Below are positions 1-9,255 of a DNA stretch of 64,000 nucleotides, piece by piece (the first letter of the stretch is position 1; every line of letters starts with the position of its first letter). The position numbers and the translations under genes were made by a program. The DNA comes from Azospirillum thiophilum (GTDB taxonomy: Bacteria; Pseudomonadota; Alphaproteobacteria; Azospirillales; Azospirillaceae). The notes below the pieces were generated by a model that worked only from the letters and a program-made list of their open reading frames with translations, made no database searches and was not told the DNA's origin. The DNA lies in assembly GCF_001305595.1 (NCBI RefSeq), contig NZ_CP012407.1, forward strand, positions 1 to 64,000, in the 5' to 3' direction.

Positions 1-2014
1 TGCTGAACCATGTGGTGACGAAACGGCCATCCGTCAGAGCGACCGTGGCACCGGTCACTTGCACGTCCCAGGTCGACTGGTTGATGCGGAACTCGCCACC
101 GACCGGAGTACCACCAGCATTGTAGCGTTGGGCGAAGATGCCATAACCGTTGCCGTCCTGACCGGCCGAATTCGGCGAGGCGGTCGACAGCCAAGTGATG
201 ACGAAGCCCCCGTCATCCAGCGCCGTGATCTCAGAAGCTCCCTGAACATTGGCTGTATAGCTGTTGACCCGGAAGGGGCCGCCCTGTGCGACGCCATCGG
301 CATCGAAGCGCTGGGCCATCGTATCGGGTTGGCTGTCGGTCCAGGTCACGACGAAGCCGCCGTCCCGCAGTCCTGCCACATGCGGCAACCTTCCAGCATT
401 GTCGCCGATTGCATAGGCACTGCCGGAGGGCTGCCCATCCACATCGAAAAGCTGGACGAACGCCCCGTCCGTTCCGGTCCGGAAGGCAACCTGACGCCCG
501 TCGGCAAGAGCTGCCAACCTCACAGCACCCGATACGGTCGAAAGGCCGAGTTCAGCGTCGGCCTGAACTGCGGTCGTCGCGACAACGGTCCTCACCGTAC
601 CTGTGGCCCAGTCGCTCCACTGCTGTCCATCGAAAGCACGGACACGGTAGCCGTCCATGCCGGAAGTCGATCCACCGATCCAACGGACTTGATCGAGTGT
701 GTCCGCAGAAATGGTAATGATGTGACCCGATTGCTGTTCTATGCCATTCACTGTGAAATGGCCGCTACCTGGGACAGTCCCATCGTCAATGAATTGGTAT
801 GTCGAGACCTGCTGTAACCCCGCTCCATCCCACAATGCGCCCTGCACATGACCAGGGTGCACGAGAGCAGACGCCATAATGTCTGTGCCGGCAGTGACCT
901 CTGCTTCGCCGCCAAGTATGATCGGCTCGGATACGGTCGCGCCAAACCGCCGGATGCCGATGCGATCACCACCCCACGCGACGGTGAAGCCACCATCGGC
1001 GGTGGCGGCGATGGAGGGAGCGTCCTGGTTGCCCGTAACAGCGTCGGTGATGCGGAATTCGCTGCCGACCCGGGTGCCGGTGGCGTCGAAACGCTGTGCA
1101 TAGATGCCGTTCCCGCTGCCGTCCTGTCCGGCCGATTGCCAGCTGATGACAAAACCGCCATCCGCGGTGGCAGCGACCGCCGGTACGGTCTGGTTACCGG
1201 TGCGGTAGGTGTTCACAAGCACCGAGGCACCCAGAGCAGTGCCGTTGGCGGCAAAGCGCTGCATGCGGATTTCAGCCCCATTGCCCTGATTGTCATAGAC
1301 ATGCCAGGCCAGCACATAGCTGCCGTCCTGCAAGGCCGCTCCGTCCATGCTTGCCGGGTTCGGCCAATCGGCCGTGTTGTTGCCCCAACTGCCGAGAAGT
1401 ACCTCGTTCCCCACGGCACCGGCCGGACCGAACTCGCGTTTATAGAGCTGCCAGACACCGGTATGGTTGCTGAACCATGTGGTGACGAAACGGCCATCCG
1501 TCAGGGCGACCGTGGCACCGGTCACTTGCACGTCCCAGGTCGACTGGTTGATGCGGAACTCGCCACCGACCGGAGTACCACCAGCATTGTAGCGTTGGGC
1601 GAAGATGCCGTAACCGTTGCCGTCCTGACCGGCCGAATTCGGCGAGGCGGTCGACAGCCAAGTGATGACGAAGCCCCCGTCATCCAGCGCCGTGACCTCA
1701 GAAGACCCCTGAACATTGGCTGTATAGCTGTTGACCCGGAAGGGGCCGTCCTGTGCGACGCCATCGGCATCGAAGCGCTGGGCCATCGTATCGGGTTGGC
1801 TGTCGGTCCAGGTCACGACGAAGCCGCCGTCCCGCAGTCCTGCCACATGCGGCAGCGTTCCGGCACCGGCGGCAATCGCGGAGGCGGGACCGGACGGCTG
1901 CCCATCCACATCGAAAAGTTGGACGAACGCCCCGTCCGTTCCGGTCCGGAAGGCAACCTGACGCCCGTCGGCAAGAGTCGCCAACCTCACAGCACCCGAA
2001 CTGATCGAAAGGCT
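1..2014 (-). repeat. Intragenic direct duplication, 1467-bp period
   Basis: Bases 1-547 and 1468-2014 are nearly identical with an offset of 1467 bp (489 codons), so both copies stay in the reading frame of the RTX-like gene. Scattered substitutions occur (for example near 230 against 1697, and 390 against 1857). The unit encodes the DGGFVVTW/AQRFDA-type repeats. A further copy may lie beyond the left edge. Confidence 0.9.
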
Positions 2015-5000
2015 GAGTTCCTCGTCGGCCACCAAGGAGGCAGAGCGAGGTGCGGGCGGTTGTGTAACGGCAACCGTAACCGTGGCACTGGCGTATCCCC
2101 CATGACCATCGCTTGTCGTGTAGGTGAAGCCGGCGTCTCCAACGAATCCATCTTCCGGTGAGAAAAGCACTTTCCCGTCGTCGGTCAGGGAAACGGTACC
2201 GTTCACAGCAGCTCCAACCGACGAAATTGTTAGAACGTCCGTTCGATCCAGATCGGTATCGTTTTCCAACAGGGCGGAGCCAAGGATCGCCAATGGAGTG
2301 CCGATGATTGTCTGAACGGCATCGCCGTTCGCATTCGGCGCATCGTTCCTGCCCTGCACGGTGACGCTCAGCGTCTGCGCCGTGGTCGCGGTGCCGTCGG
2401 TCACGCCATAGCCGAAGGTCAGCGTGGCGCTTTCCCCCGCCGCCAGATCATTGAGCTGGGCCGGATCGATGGTCAGCGCCGAGCCGTTGCGCGTCACGCT
2501 CACCGCCCGCCCGCCGGTCTGGCTGAAGCCCGTCACCGACAGCACGTCGCCCTGGTCGGGATCGCTCGCCCCCTGCAGCAGGGTCACCACCAGCGCCGCC
2601 GCATCCTCGTCGGTCGCAGCCGTCACCGGCCCGCTCACCACCGGCGCATCGTTGCGGCCGGCAACCGTCACCGTCAGCGTCCGCGGTGTCGCGTCGCTGC
2701 CGTCCGACACCCCATAGGCGAAGGTCAGGTTGGTGCTCTGCCCCGCCGCCAGCCAGCCGAACTGCGCCGGGTCCAGCCCCAGCACGCCGTTGCTCAGGCT
2801 CACCGTCGCCGCCGGCCCGCCGGTCTGACTCAGCCCCGTCACCGACAGCGGGCTGCCCTCGAAGTCGAAGGCCCCTTGCAGCAAATCCACCGACAGCGCC
2901 GCTGCGTCCTCGTCGGTCGCAGCCGTCAAGTTGCCCGGCAGCAGCGGCGCGTTGTTGGCGTCCAGCCGCAGCAAAGCGTCGGCGAACTGCACCCACTCCA
3001 CCCCCTGCAGCGTGTCGGTGCCCTCGCCCGACGCCATCGCCTGGATCGTCCAGTCGGAGCCGACCTTGGTCGCTACATAGTCGCGCACGCTGCCCGAGTA
3101 GACTGCGGTGTCGCTGCCCGAGCCGCCGACCAGCGTGTCGTTGCCGCCGCGGCCCTCCAGCACGTCGTTGCCGGCACCGCCGTCCAGCCGATTGGCACCG
3201 CCGTCGCCGCGCAGCGTGTCGTTGCCCGATCCGCCGGTCAGGTTCTCGATCGACAGCAGCACGTCGCCCGTGGCGTCGCCCATCGTGCCGCTGCCGCTGG
3301 CGAGGTCCACCGCCACCGCCGCGGCCGAGGCGGCGTAGCTGGCGGTGTCGCTGCCCGAGCCGCCATCCAGCGTGTCCGCCCCCGCCCCGCCGATCAGCGT
3401 GTCATTGCCGCCCCCACCCGACAGGCTGTCGTTGCCGGCACCGCCGTCGAGCAGGTTGGCGCCGCCGTCGCCCGTCAGCGTGTCGGCATAGCCCGAGCCG
3501 GTCAGGTTCTCGATCGACAGCAGCACATCACCGGCCGCCTCGCCCGCCGTGCCGGTGCCGCTCGCCAGATCGACCACCACGCCGGCCGCGGCCGTCGCGT
3601 AACTGGCGGTGTCGGTTCCCGTTCCGCCGTCCAGCGTGTCGGCCCCGGCTCCACCGATCAGCGTGTCGTTGCCGGCCCCACCCGACAGGCTGTCATCGCC
3701 GCCGGCCCCGGCCAGACGGTTGGCCAGATCGTTGCCGGTGCCGGTGAAGGGGCCGCTGCCAGTGTAGGTCAGCAGTTCGACATTGGCACCCAGCGTGTAG
3801 GCCAACCGGCTGGTGCGGACTTCGTCGGTGCCCTGGCCGGCCAGTTCCGTCACCACGTCGCCGGCATCGTCGACGATGTAGACGTCATTGCCCGCCCCAC
3901 CAGCCATGCTGTCGGCTCCCAGCCCACCGTCCAGAACATTGGCGCCGCTGTTGCCGGTCAGCACGTTATTCAGCTCGTTGCCGGTGCCGTTGATCGCCGC
4001 CGAGCCGGTCAGCGTCAGGTTCTCGACATTGGCACCCAGCGTCCAGCTGACCGAGGCGCTCACCTTGTCGGTGCCTTCGTCGGCCAGCTCGACCACGACG
4101 TCGCCGATATTGTCGACGACGTAAGTGTCGTTGCCGCTGCCGCCGACCAGCGTATCGGCCCCGCCGCCGCCGTTCAGCGTGTCTTCGCCCTCCAGCCCGG
4201 TCAGCAGGTTGGCCGCCCCATTTCCGATCAGCAGATTGTTGGCCGCGTTGCCGGTGCCGGAGATGGCGGCGGAGCCGGTCAGCGTCAGGTTCTCGAAGTC
4301 GGCCAGCAGGGTGTGGCTGATCGAGCTCTGCACCGTGTCGATGCCTTCGCCCGGCAGTTCCACCAGCACGTCGCCGATGTTGTCGACGACATAGGTGTCG
4401 TTGCCGGCCCCGCCGATCAGCGTGTCGGCTCCCGCCCCGCCATTCAGCGTGTCGTTGCCGTCCAGACCGATCAGAACATTGTCCGCCGCAGTGCCGGTCA
4501 GGCTGTTGTCGAGTTCGTTGCCGGTGCCGGTCAGGGCGCCACCGGTCAGCACCAGCGCCTCGACGTTGGCACCCAGCGTGTAATCGATGGCGCTGCGCAC
4601 CGTGTCGCTGCCTTCGCCGGCCAGTTCGACCACTTGGTCTCCGGCCTGATCGACGATGTAGGTGTCGTTGCCGCTGCCGCCGATCAGGCTGTCGGCGCCG
4701 TCCCCGCCGTCGAGCCAGTCGTTGCCGGCGGCTCCCGTCAGCGTGTCGTCACCCGCCCCGCCGCGCAGGGTGTCGTTGCCGGCGCTGCCGGTGCCGGCGA
4801 AGCTGCCGATGCCGGTGTAGGTCAGCACCTCGACATTGGCCGCCAGGGTGAAGGCGGACAGCGAGGTCCGCACCTCGTCGATGCCCTCGCCGACGGCCTC
4901 CACCACCAGATCGGCGGCATCGTCGATGATGTAGGTGTCGTTGCCGGCCCCCCCCACCAGCGTGTCGAGGCCGAGCCCGCCGGCCAGGGTGTCGTTGCCC

Positions 5001-5662
5001 GCCCCGCCCTGGAGGCGGTTGTCCAGTTCGTTGCCGGTGCCGCTGAAGGTGCCGGCACCGGTGAAGGTCAGCGACTCGATGTTGGCGCCGAGGCTGTAGG
5101 CGGTGAGCGTGGTGCGGACCTCGTCACTGCCCTCGCCGGCCAGTTCGGTGACGACGTCGGCGCTGTCGTCGACGAGATAGACGTCGTCGCCCAGCCCGCC
5201 GACCAGGGTGTCGGCCCCCAGGCCGCCGTCGAGCGTGTCGTTGCCGTCCAGCCCGATCAGGTTGTCGGCCCCTGCACCACCGGTGAGACGGTTGTCGAGC
5301 GCATTGCCGGTGCCGGCGAAGGCGGCCGAGCCGGTGTAGGTGAGGTGTTCGATCCCATCGGCCAAAGTGTAGGCGGCGAGGTCGGTGCGAACCTCGTCGG
5401 TGCCTTCGCCCGCCGCCTCGACGATCTGGTCGAGCGGGTTAGAAACCAGATAGAGGTCGTCGCCGCTGCCACCGGCCAGGGTGGCGCCAACCACCGCATC
5501 GGCCGAACCGCCGGTTAGGGTGTCGTTGCCGGCCCCGCCGGACAGGCTGTCGGCGCCCCCGGCGCCATCAAGGCGGTCGTTGCCATCCAGACCGTACAGC
5601 TCGTCATCGGTCAAGCCACCGATGATCGTATCGTTTCCACTGGTACCCGTCAGGATGGACAT
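1..5662 (-). CDS. Giant RTX/Ig-like repeat protein, type I secretion substrate (partial, C-terminus outside window)
   Basis: One uninterrupted reading frame of at least 1887 codons runs from an ATG at 5662 off the left edge. I checked the frame near 5000, 3000, 2160 and at the edge. A GGGGGAG Shine-Dalgarno lies 9 nt before the ATG. Residues 1 to about 870 are RTX calcium-binding repeats (GGAGNDTL, GNDTYVVDN types) alternating with a stretch like GEGTDTVRSS...LGANVENLTLTG. Residues about 905-1200 are three Ig/cadherin-like VCBS domains, each opening with N-A-P and containing ATDEDAAAL or a related stretch. From about residue 1200 there are DGGFV(V/I)TW...AQRFDA.G repeats. There is no N-terminal signal peptide, as expected for type I secretion, whose signal would be C-terminal and out of view. 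Probable surface or secreted adhesin-like protein; the ligand cannot be told. Confidence 0.9.
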   Translation of the reverse strand, partial: MSILTGTSGNDTIIGGLTDDELYGLDGNDRLDGAGGADSLSGGAGNDTLTGGSADAVVGATLAGGSGDDLYLVSNPLDQIVEAAGEGTDEVRTDLAAYTLADGIEHLTYTGSAAFAGTGNALDNRLTGGAGADNLIGLDGNDTLDGGLGADTLVGGLGDDVYLVDDSADVVTELAGEGSDEVRTTLTAYSLGANIESLTFTGAGTFSGTGNELDNRLQGGAGNDTLAGGLGLDTLVGGAGNDTYIIDDAADLVVEAVGEGIDEVRTSLSAFTLAANVEVLTYTGIGSFAGTGSAGNDTLRGGAGDDTLTGAAGNDWLDGGDGADSLIGGSGNDTYIVDQAGDQVVELAGEGSDTVRSAIDYTLGANVEALVLTGGALTGTGNELDNSLTGTAADNVLIGLDGNDTLNGGAGADTLIGGAGNDTYVVDNIGDVLVELPGEGIDTVQSSISHTLLADFENLTLTGSAAISGTGNAANNLLIGNGAANLLTGLEGEDTLNGGGGADTLVGGSGNDTYVVDNIGDVVVELADEGTDKVSASVSWTLGANVENLTLTGSAAINGTGNELNNVLTGNSGANVLDGGLGADSMAGGAGNDVYIVDDAGDVVTELAGQGTDEVRTSRLAYTLGANVELLTYTGSGPFTGTGNDLANRLAGAGGDDSLSGGAGNDTLIGGAGADTLDGGTGTDTASYATAAAGVVVDLASGTGTAGEAAGDVLLSIENLTGSGYADTLTGDGGANLLDGGAGNDSLSGGGGNDTLIGGAGADTLDGGSGSDTASYAASAAAVAVDLASGSGTMGDATGDVLLSIENLTGGSGNDTLRGDGGANRLDGGAGNDVLEGRGGNDTLVGGSGSDTAVYSGSVRDYVATKVGSDWTIQAMASGEGTDTLQGVEWVQFADALLRLDANNAPLLPGNLTAATDEDAAALSVDLLQGAFDFEGSPLSVTGLSQTGGPAATVSLSNGVLGLDPAQFGWLAAGQSTNLTFAYGVSDGSDATPRTLTVTVAGRNDAPVVSGPVTAATDEDAAALVVTLLQGASDPDQGDVLSVTGFSQTGGRAVSVTRNGSALTIDPAQLNDLAAGESATLTFGYGVTDGTATTAQTLSVTVQGRNDAPNANGDAVQTIIGTPLAILGSALLENDTDLDRTDVLTISSVGAAVNGTVSLTDDGKVLFSPEDGFVGDAGFTYTTSDGHGGYASATVTVAVTQPPAPRSASLVADEELSLSISSGAVRLATLADGRQVAFRTGTDGAFVQLFDVDGQPSGPASAIAAGAGTLPHVAGLRDGGFVVTWTDSQPDTMAQRFDADGVAQDGPFRVNSYTANVQGSSEVTALDDGGFVITWLSTASPNSAGQDGNGYGIFAQRYNAGGTPVGGEFRINQSTWDVQVTGATVALTDGRFVTTWFSNHTGVWQLYKREFGPAGAVGNEVLLGSWGNNTADWPNPASMDGAALQDGSYVLAWHVYDNQGNGAEIRMQRFAANGTALGASVLVNTYRTGNQTVPAVAATADGGFVISWQSAGQDGSGNGIYAQRFDATGTRVGSEFRITDAVTGNQDAPSIAATADGGFTVAWGGDRIGIRRFGATVSEPIILGGEAEVTAGTDIMASALVHPGHVQGALWDGAGLQQVSTYQFIDDGTVPGSGHFTVNGIEQQSGHIITISADTLDQVRWIGGSTSGMDGYRVRAFDGQQWSDWATGTVRTVVATTAVQADAELGLSTVSGAVRLAALADGRQVAFRTGTDGAFVQLFDVDGQPSGSAYAIGDNAGRLPHVAGLRDGGFVVTWTDSQPDTMAQRFDADGVAQGGPFRVNSYTANVQGASEITALDDGGFVITWLSTASPNSAGQDGNGYGIFAQRYNAGGTPVGGEFRINQSTWDVQVTGATVALTDGRFVTTWFS

Positions 5663-5695
5663 CGGACAGTGCTCCCCCAAGCGATTGGAGAGTTA

Positions 5696-5725
5696 GCTGT
5701 ACAAATGGAATGCACATGAAGTCAA
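5696..5725 (-). promoter_or_regulatory. Possible promoter of the RTX-like gene
   Basis: On the minus strand TTGACT (5725-5720) is followed after 18 bp by TACAGC (5701-5696), about 34 bp before the start codon. The -35 is good and the -10 poor, so this is tentative. Confidence 0.3.
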
Positions 5726-5774
5726 TTCTTGCGTGAGTTGAGCAAGATGTCGTTGTTCGTCCGCAAAACCGACC

Positions 5775-7667
5775 GATACTGTTGGCGAATCATTTGAAGC
5801 GAATTGAACAAGAAACTGTACGAAAATAGGACAAGGTCGGTCGGTCAAGCGGCCAGTGCGGCAAAGCGGGAGCGGCGGGTTGGTGCGAGTGGCCGCCCTC
5901 GCAGCCACGCGGCGATCCGGTCGAGGTTGAGGGCAGCCGCGACGGCCACGTGCTGAAGATGGGCCTTGGCGATGCCCCTGTACCGGGCGCGGCGCAGCCC
6001 GAAGCCGCGCACCGCTTGGGACAAGGTGCCTTCCACGCCCTGGCGCAAGGCGTAGAGTGGCTGTTCGCTGCCTGTTTCCTTCCGCGCTCGGGCTGCCGCC
6101 AACGCCTCGTACTCGTCACGCGGGCGTAGCCTGAGAGTGCGTCCCCACGTCTCACCGGTCGCTCGGGTGCACTGCGTGCGCGCCTCGCAGGCCCGACAGT
6201 CGGCAGGATTGAACCGGACCTTGACGTAGGGGCTCCCCGACTTGTCCCTGTAGTCGCTCCAGCTCTGGCTTTGCTTGTCGCGCGGGCAGAGGACACGGCT
6301 CGCTTCCCAGTCGATCCGGAAATCGGCGGCGCGGAAGCCGCTGCCCTGTCGCTGCTGCCAACTCAGGTTCTTCCGGGGTGGGCCGATGAGGTCGATCGCG
6401 AACACCTCCCGGGCTGTCACGAGGTGGACCGCGCTGACGTAGGCCGAATCCACCAGATGGAGGGCGGGCGCGATCCCCTTGGCCGCCAAGGCCACATGGA
6501 TCGGCTCGGTCCGCATGGCTTCGTGAACGTTGGCCGCCGTGGTATCGGCATGCACGATCAAGCGCGGCGCGTCGTCATCGCAGGTCTCACTGAGATGGAC
6601 CATGTAGCCGGTCCACTCCATGCCGTTCTTGCTGCGGTAACGGGCGTCGGTGTCGTAGGGGGATTCCAGCCGGTCCTCGCCACCTCGCCCGCTCACAGGC
6701 CGCAATCGTGCACGGCCGGCCCCCGATGGATCGCCGGGATCCGGCGTCTTCTCAAAATGGCGGCGCCAGACCGTCCGGAGCGCCTCGATGGCCGGCATGG
6801 CCGCCACCCCCTGGCGCTTCCGGGCCGTCCAGCGCGGCGAGAAGCCGAAAGCCGTCATCGCCGATCTCACCGGCGAGGGCCGCCCGCTCGGCCGGCGTCT
6901 TTGGCAACCGGAAGTCTTCGATCCGCCGGCTGTAGCGTTCATACCAGACCGGGAGCGCCACACCGCGCAGCCACGCGGGGGCCACGGCCGCGAGGGCGTT
7001 GAGTGCTGCGCGCAACGTCTCGCCCAGGAGTTCCAACCGGTTCAGGTCCCGGACAGCGGCGAGCACATGGGTCGAGTCCGTCCGTTGTCGCCCGCGGGCC
7101 TTGAGCAGGCCCCGCGACCGGCCGGCATCGAGAACCCGTTCCAGGAGGCGTTCTTCGGCGCCTCCGATCAGCAGTCGGCCGCGGAACTCGGTCAGGACGC
7201 TGTGATCGAAGCCGGCGTCGGTCAGATCCAGGCCGAGCAGGTATTTCCAGTCGATGCGGGCCCGCACCGCCTCAGCCGCCTGGCGGTCGCTCAGCCCCTC
7301 GCGGAACTGCAGGAGCGTCACCAGTGCCAGTCGCCAGGGGGGATAGGTCGGCCGGCCGCGTTTGGGATAGAGGTCATCGAAGTCCCTGTCCATGAAAGCC
7401 GGACCGAGATCATCGCGCAGTGTCAGATAAGGATTTCCCCTTGGAAAAGCGGCGCGGGCGACACGGGCGGTTTCTTCCGGGATCAAGGGAACAGACGGCT
7501 GGGAGTGCAGCGACATGGCGGAACCTCCGATCACTTCATCCGCGTCAACCGTTGTTCCCCGAATCCGTCCCACAGCCTGCGCCATCCAGTCTGTTATGCC
7601 TCGGTATGCGGCTGAACTTCAGGAAGATCCCTGACGAATTCGTTTCAAATGATTTGCCAACAGTATC
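5775..7667 (-). mobile_element. IS1182-like insertion sequence with 31-bp terminal inverted repeats
   Basis: Terminal inverted repeats lie at 5775-5805 and 7637-7667. Both begin GATACTGTTGGC at the outer end and differ at about two of 31 positions. The hexamer CCGACC occurs directly outside both ends (5769-5774 and 7668-7673), consistent with a target duplication. The 1893-bp element carries one transposase in two frames (see the pseudogene entry). It sits about 110 bp upstream of the giant RTX-like gene, transcribed in the same direction, so it may separate that gene from, or supply it with, upstream regulatory sequence. Confidence 0.85.
5845..7516 (-). pseudogene. IS1182-family transposase, frameshifted
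   Basis: The N-terminal half starts at ATG 7516 (GGAGG 8 nt upstream) with MSLHSQPSVPLIPEETARVA, a DUF772-type segment with RPTYPPWRLALVTLLQFREG, and then RQRTDSTHVLAAVRDLNRLE with the first catalytic Asp. That frame runs out at 6752. The matching C-terminal half lies in another frame ending at 5845: LHLVDSAYVSA (second Asp), CRACEARTQCTR (zinc-ribbon-like) and GVEGTLSQAVRGFGLRRARY (Glu). The frames can be joined at a C5/G5 homopolymer at 6807-6811. This could be an inactivating mutation, a sequencing error or a recoding site. IS1182 relatives usually have a single ORF, so I call it broken. Confidence 0.8.
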
Positions 7668-7695
7668 CCGACCTTTGGCGGCCGACTTGGAAACT

Positions 7696-7730
7696 GTCCG
7701 GAAACACTCACTCTCAACGGGTTTCCGGAC
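7696..7730. repeat. Inverted repeat, 10-bp perfect arms
   Basis: GTCCGGAAAC (7696-7705) and GTTTCCGGAC (7721-7730) are perfect complements around a 15-bp loop, just outside the IS1182-like element on the side of the plasmid origin. Role unknown: terminator, protein-binding site or old mobile-element end. Confidence 0.5.
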
Positions 7731-7813
7731 ATCTTGATTGCCGGACGGGATGACTGGCACGACGCCCCGCGCCAGTGTTCCCGGCCCGCTTACCCTTAGC
7801 GTTGTTTGCCTGA

Positions 7814-7993
7814 CACCTATCGCACTCTCCTCTGCTGGTGCGCGCCCACGGCGGCGAGCCGGCCAACTTCGCCTCAGCCGTGCGGACCTATATGATCCAC
7901 TACTACCGCGCCGCCCTCGACCCCACCGTGCCCCGCACCACCCTGCCGTCACCAGAGTCCACACCACCCGAGTCGGACGATTCGCAATCGTGA
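7814..7993 (+). pseudogene. C-terminal remnant of an unknown gene before the replication origin
   Basis: A short open stretch between stops reads LLVRAHGGEPANFASAVRTY and then MIHYYRAALDP before a Pro/Ser/Glu-rich tail ending at the TGA of 7991-7993. It looks like protein with plausible codon use but has no convincing start (a GTG at 7838 is possible), and its tail contains one of the origin repeats (7948-7962). It may be a gene truncated by the neighbouring IS insertion. I do not recognise the family. Confidence 0.3.
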
Positions 7994-8154
7994 CAGAAAG
8001 CCAGCGGCAACTTATCCCGTGGACTTTGGTGACGGTCGTGTGGACTCTGGTGACGCACGACTCGCCATATTTGGAGTTATCCCGTGGACTCTGGTGACGA
8101 AGCAAATAGTAAGATCCAAATAACTTCCAAATAGCTTGCGTCACCAGAGTCCAC
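7948..8154. other. oriV: Putative plasmid replication origin with 15-bp iterons
   Basis: The 15-mer GTCACCAGAGTCCAC occurs at 7948-7962 and 8140-8154 on the plus strand and, as GTGGACTCTGGTGAC, at 8040-8054 and 8084-8098; 8019-8033 differs by one base. Two of the reverse copies are preceded by TTATCCC, which resembles part of a DnaA box. Between 8055 and 8139 the sequence is AT-rich with repeated TCCAAATA. Two more copies lie inside repA (8458-8472) and just after it (9135-9149). Iterons beside an initiator gene are the classic organisation of a RepA-controlled origin. The mixed orientation may serve initiator-dimer autoregulation. Confidence 0.75.
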
Positions 8155-8202
8155 ATTGATTTCGTCACACCGAGCCGTCACAGTGCGGACCGGGAGGCAG
8201 CC

Positions 8203-9132
8203 ATGAGCAACGTTCATCAGCTGATATTGCAGCACGGACACTCGGAAGCACGTCGACTGCTACCGGAAGGAAAGCAACTCATCGACATGGCCGCCGCCGT
8301 GATGGCTGAGGACGATCCTGCACTCTCCTTTACCTATTCAGGCTTTTGCCTGACCAGCTTTCCACACAAAAAGCTTGGCGACAGTGAGCGGTGGGAGCGG
8401 CATGGCCATAACGTCACCCTAACTATCGACCCTGGCAGCCTGCCCGACGCAGATGGCGTCACCAGAGTCCACGGCGTACCCTATGGCAGCCGCGCTCGGA
8501 TGATCATGCTCTACCTGCAAACCCGCGCCGTACAAACCAACAATCCGGAGGTCGAGCTGGGCGCCAGCATGCGCGATTGGCTCGGCCGGATGGGCATCAG
8601 CGTTGGCGGCAAGACGCTCAAAGAGGTGCGCGACCAAGCCGACCGCATCGCCGCCTGCAACCTCACCTTCACTTGGCGTACCGAGCGTGGCTCAGGATTC
8701 GTAAAGGGTAACATCGTCAAGGGCGGCTTCCGCCTGCAGGATCTTGAGGACCGCAGCGAACAGCCGCGCCTCTGGGTTGATACAGTCCGCCTGTCCGACG
8801 ACTTCTTCCAGGCCCTGCGCGACCACCCGGTGCCGGTCAATGAAAAGGCGCTGCGCCAGATCGCCAACAACAGCGCCGCCATCGACCTCTACACATGGCT
8901 GGCCTATCGGCTCCATGTGCTGTCCAAGCCGACCCCGGTGACCTGGGCGGCGATGCACCAGCAGTTTGGCGCAGGCTACAAGCTGATGCGCCAGTTCAGG
9001 GCGAAGTTCGGCGCCGTGCTCGAGGCCGCCCTGGCAGTCTATCCAGAGGCCGTGGTCACGATGGACGACCAGGGCGTCACCCTCTACCCCTCCCCGCCCC
9101 CAATCCGTGAGCGCGTCACCGCCATCCGGTGA
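8203..9132 (+). CDS. repA: Plasmid replication initiator RepA
   Basis: A 309-aa protein of the plasmid-encoded RepA family (PF04796 type) common on alphaproteobacterial plasmids. Recognisable segments are LPYGSR-like VPYGSRARMIMLYLQTRAVQ (about residues 92-111), the region around SMRDWLGRMGISVGGKT, and the winged-helix-like ALRQIANNSAAIDLYTWLAY (about 220-239). GGGAGG lies 5 nt before the ATG. The gene follows the iteron cluster and also contains an iteron copy in its coding sequence. It is expected to bind the repeats and start replication of this replicon, and to repress itself. It is followed by parA and parB on the same strand. Confidence 0.9.
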   Translation: MSNVHQLILQHGHSEARRLLPEGKQLIDMAAAVMAEDDPALSFTYSGFCLTSFPHKKLGDSERWERHGHNVTLTIDPGSLPDADGVTRVHGVPYGSRARMIMLYLQTRAVQTNNPEVELGASMRDWLGRMGISVGGKTLKEVRDQADRIAACNLTFTWRTERGSGFVKGNIVKGGFRLQDLEDRSEQPRLWVDTVRLSDDFFQALRDHPVPVNEKALRQIANNSAAIDLYTWLAYRLHVLSKPTPVTWAAMHQQFGAGYKLMRQFRAKFGAVLEAALAVYPEAVVTMDDQGVTLYPSPPPIRERVTAIR

Positions 9133-9134
9133 GC

Positions 9135-9149
9135 GTCACCAGAGTCCAC
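9135..9149 (+). repeat. Iteron copy between repA and parA
   Basis: A perfect copy of the 15-bp origin repeat lies 2 bp after the repA stop codon and about 50 bp upstream of the parA promoter. RepA bound here could affect parAB transcription (inference). Confidence 0.7.
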
Positions 9150-9200
9150 AGCGAACGGCGTTCGCCGCCTAAGTTGATGATGGGTGGTGAGTAGATACTA

Positions 9201-9229
9201 TTGACAGGGTAGAACCCACCGCATATCGT
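9201..9229 (+). promoter_or_regulatory. parAB promoter
   Basis: TTGACA (9201-9206), a 17-bp spacer, then TATCGT (9224-9229), about 27 bp before the parA start. This is the best sigma70-like promoter in the window. Confidence 0.65.
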
Positions 9230-9255
9230 GCGCCTACACAAAAATGGAGGCACGG

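Noticed and set aside
848..5518. Long plus-strand open frames (for example 2876-5518 and 848-2161)
   Set aside because: They are antisense to the RTX-like gene, whose minus frame shows clear calcium-binding and Ig-like repeats. The plus frames read as low-complexity Arg/Val/Ala strings.
7948..8154. Origin repeats considered as a CRISPR array
   Set aside because: Spacing is irregular (15-70 bp), orientation is mixed and there are no cas genes; position before repA fits iterons.
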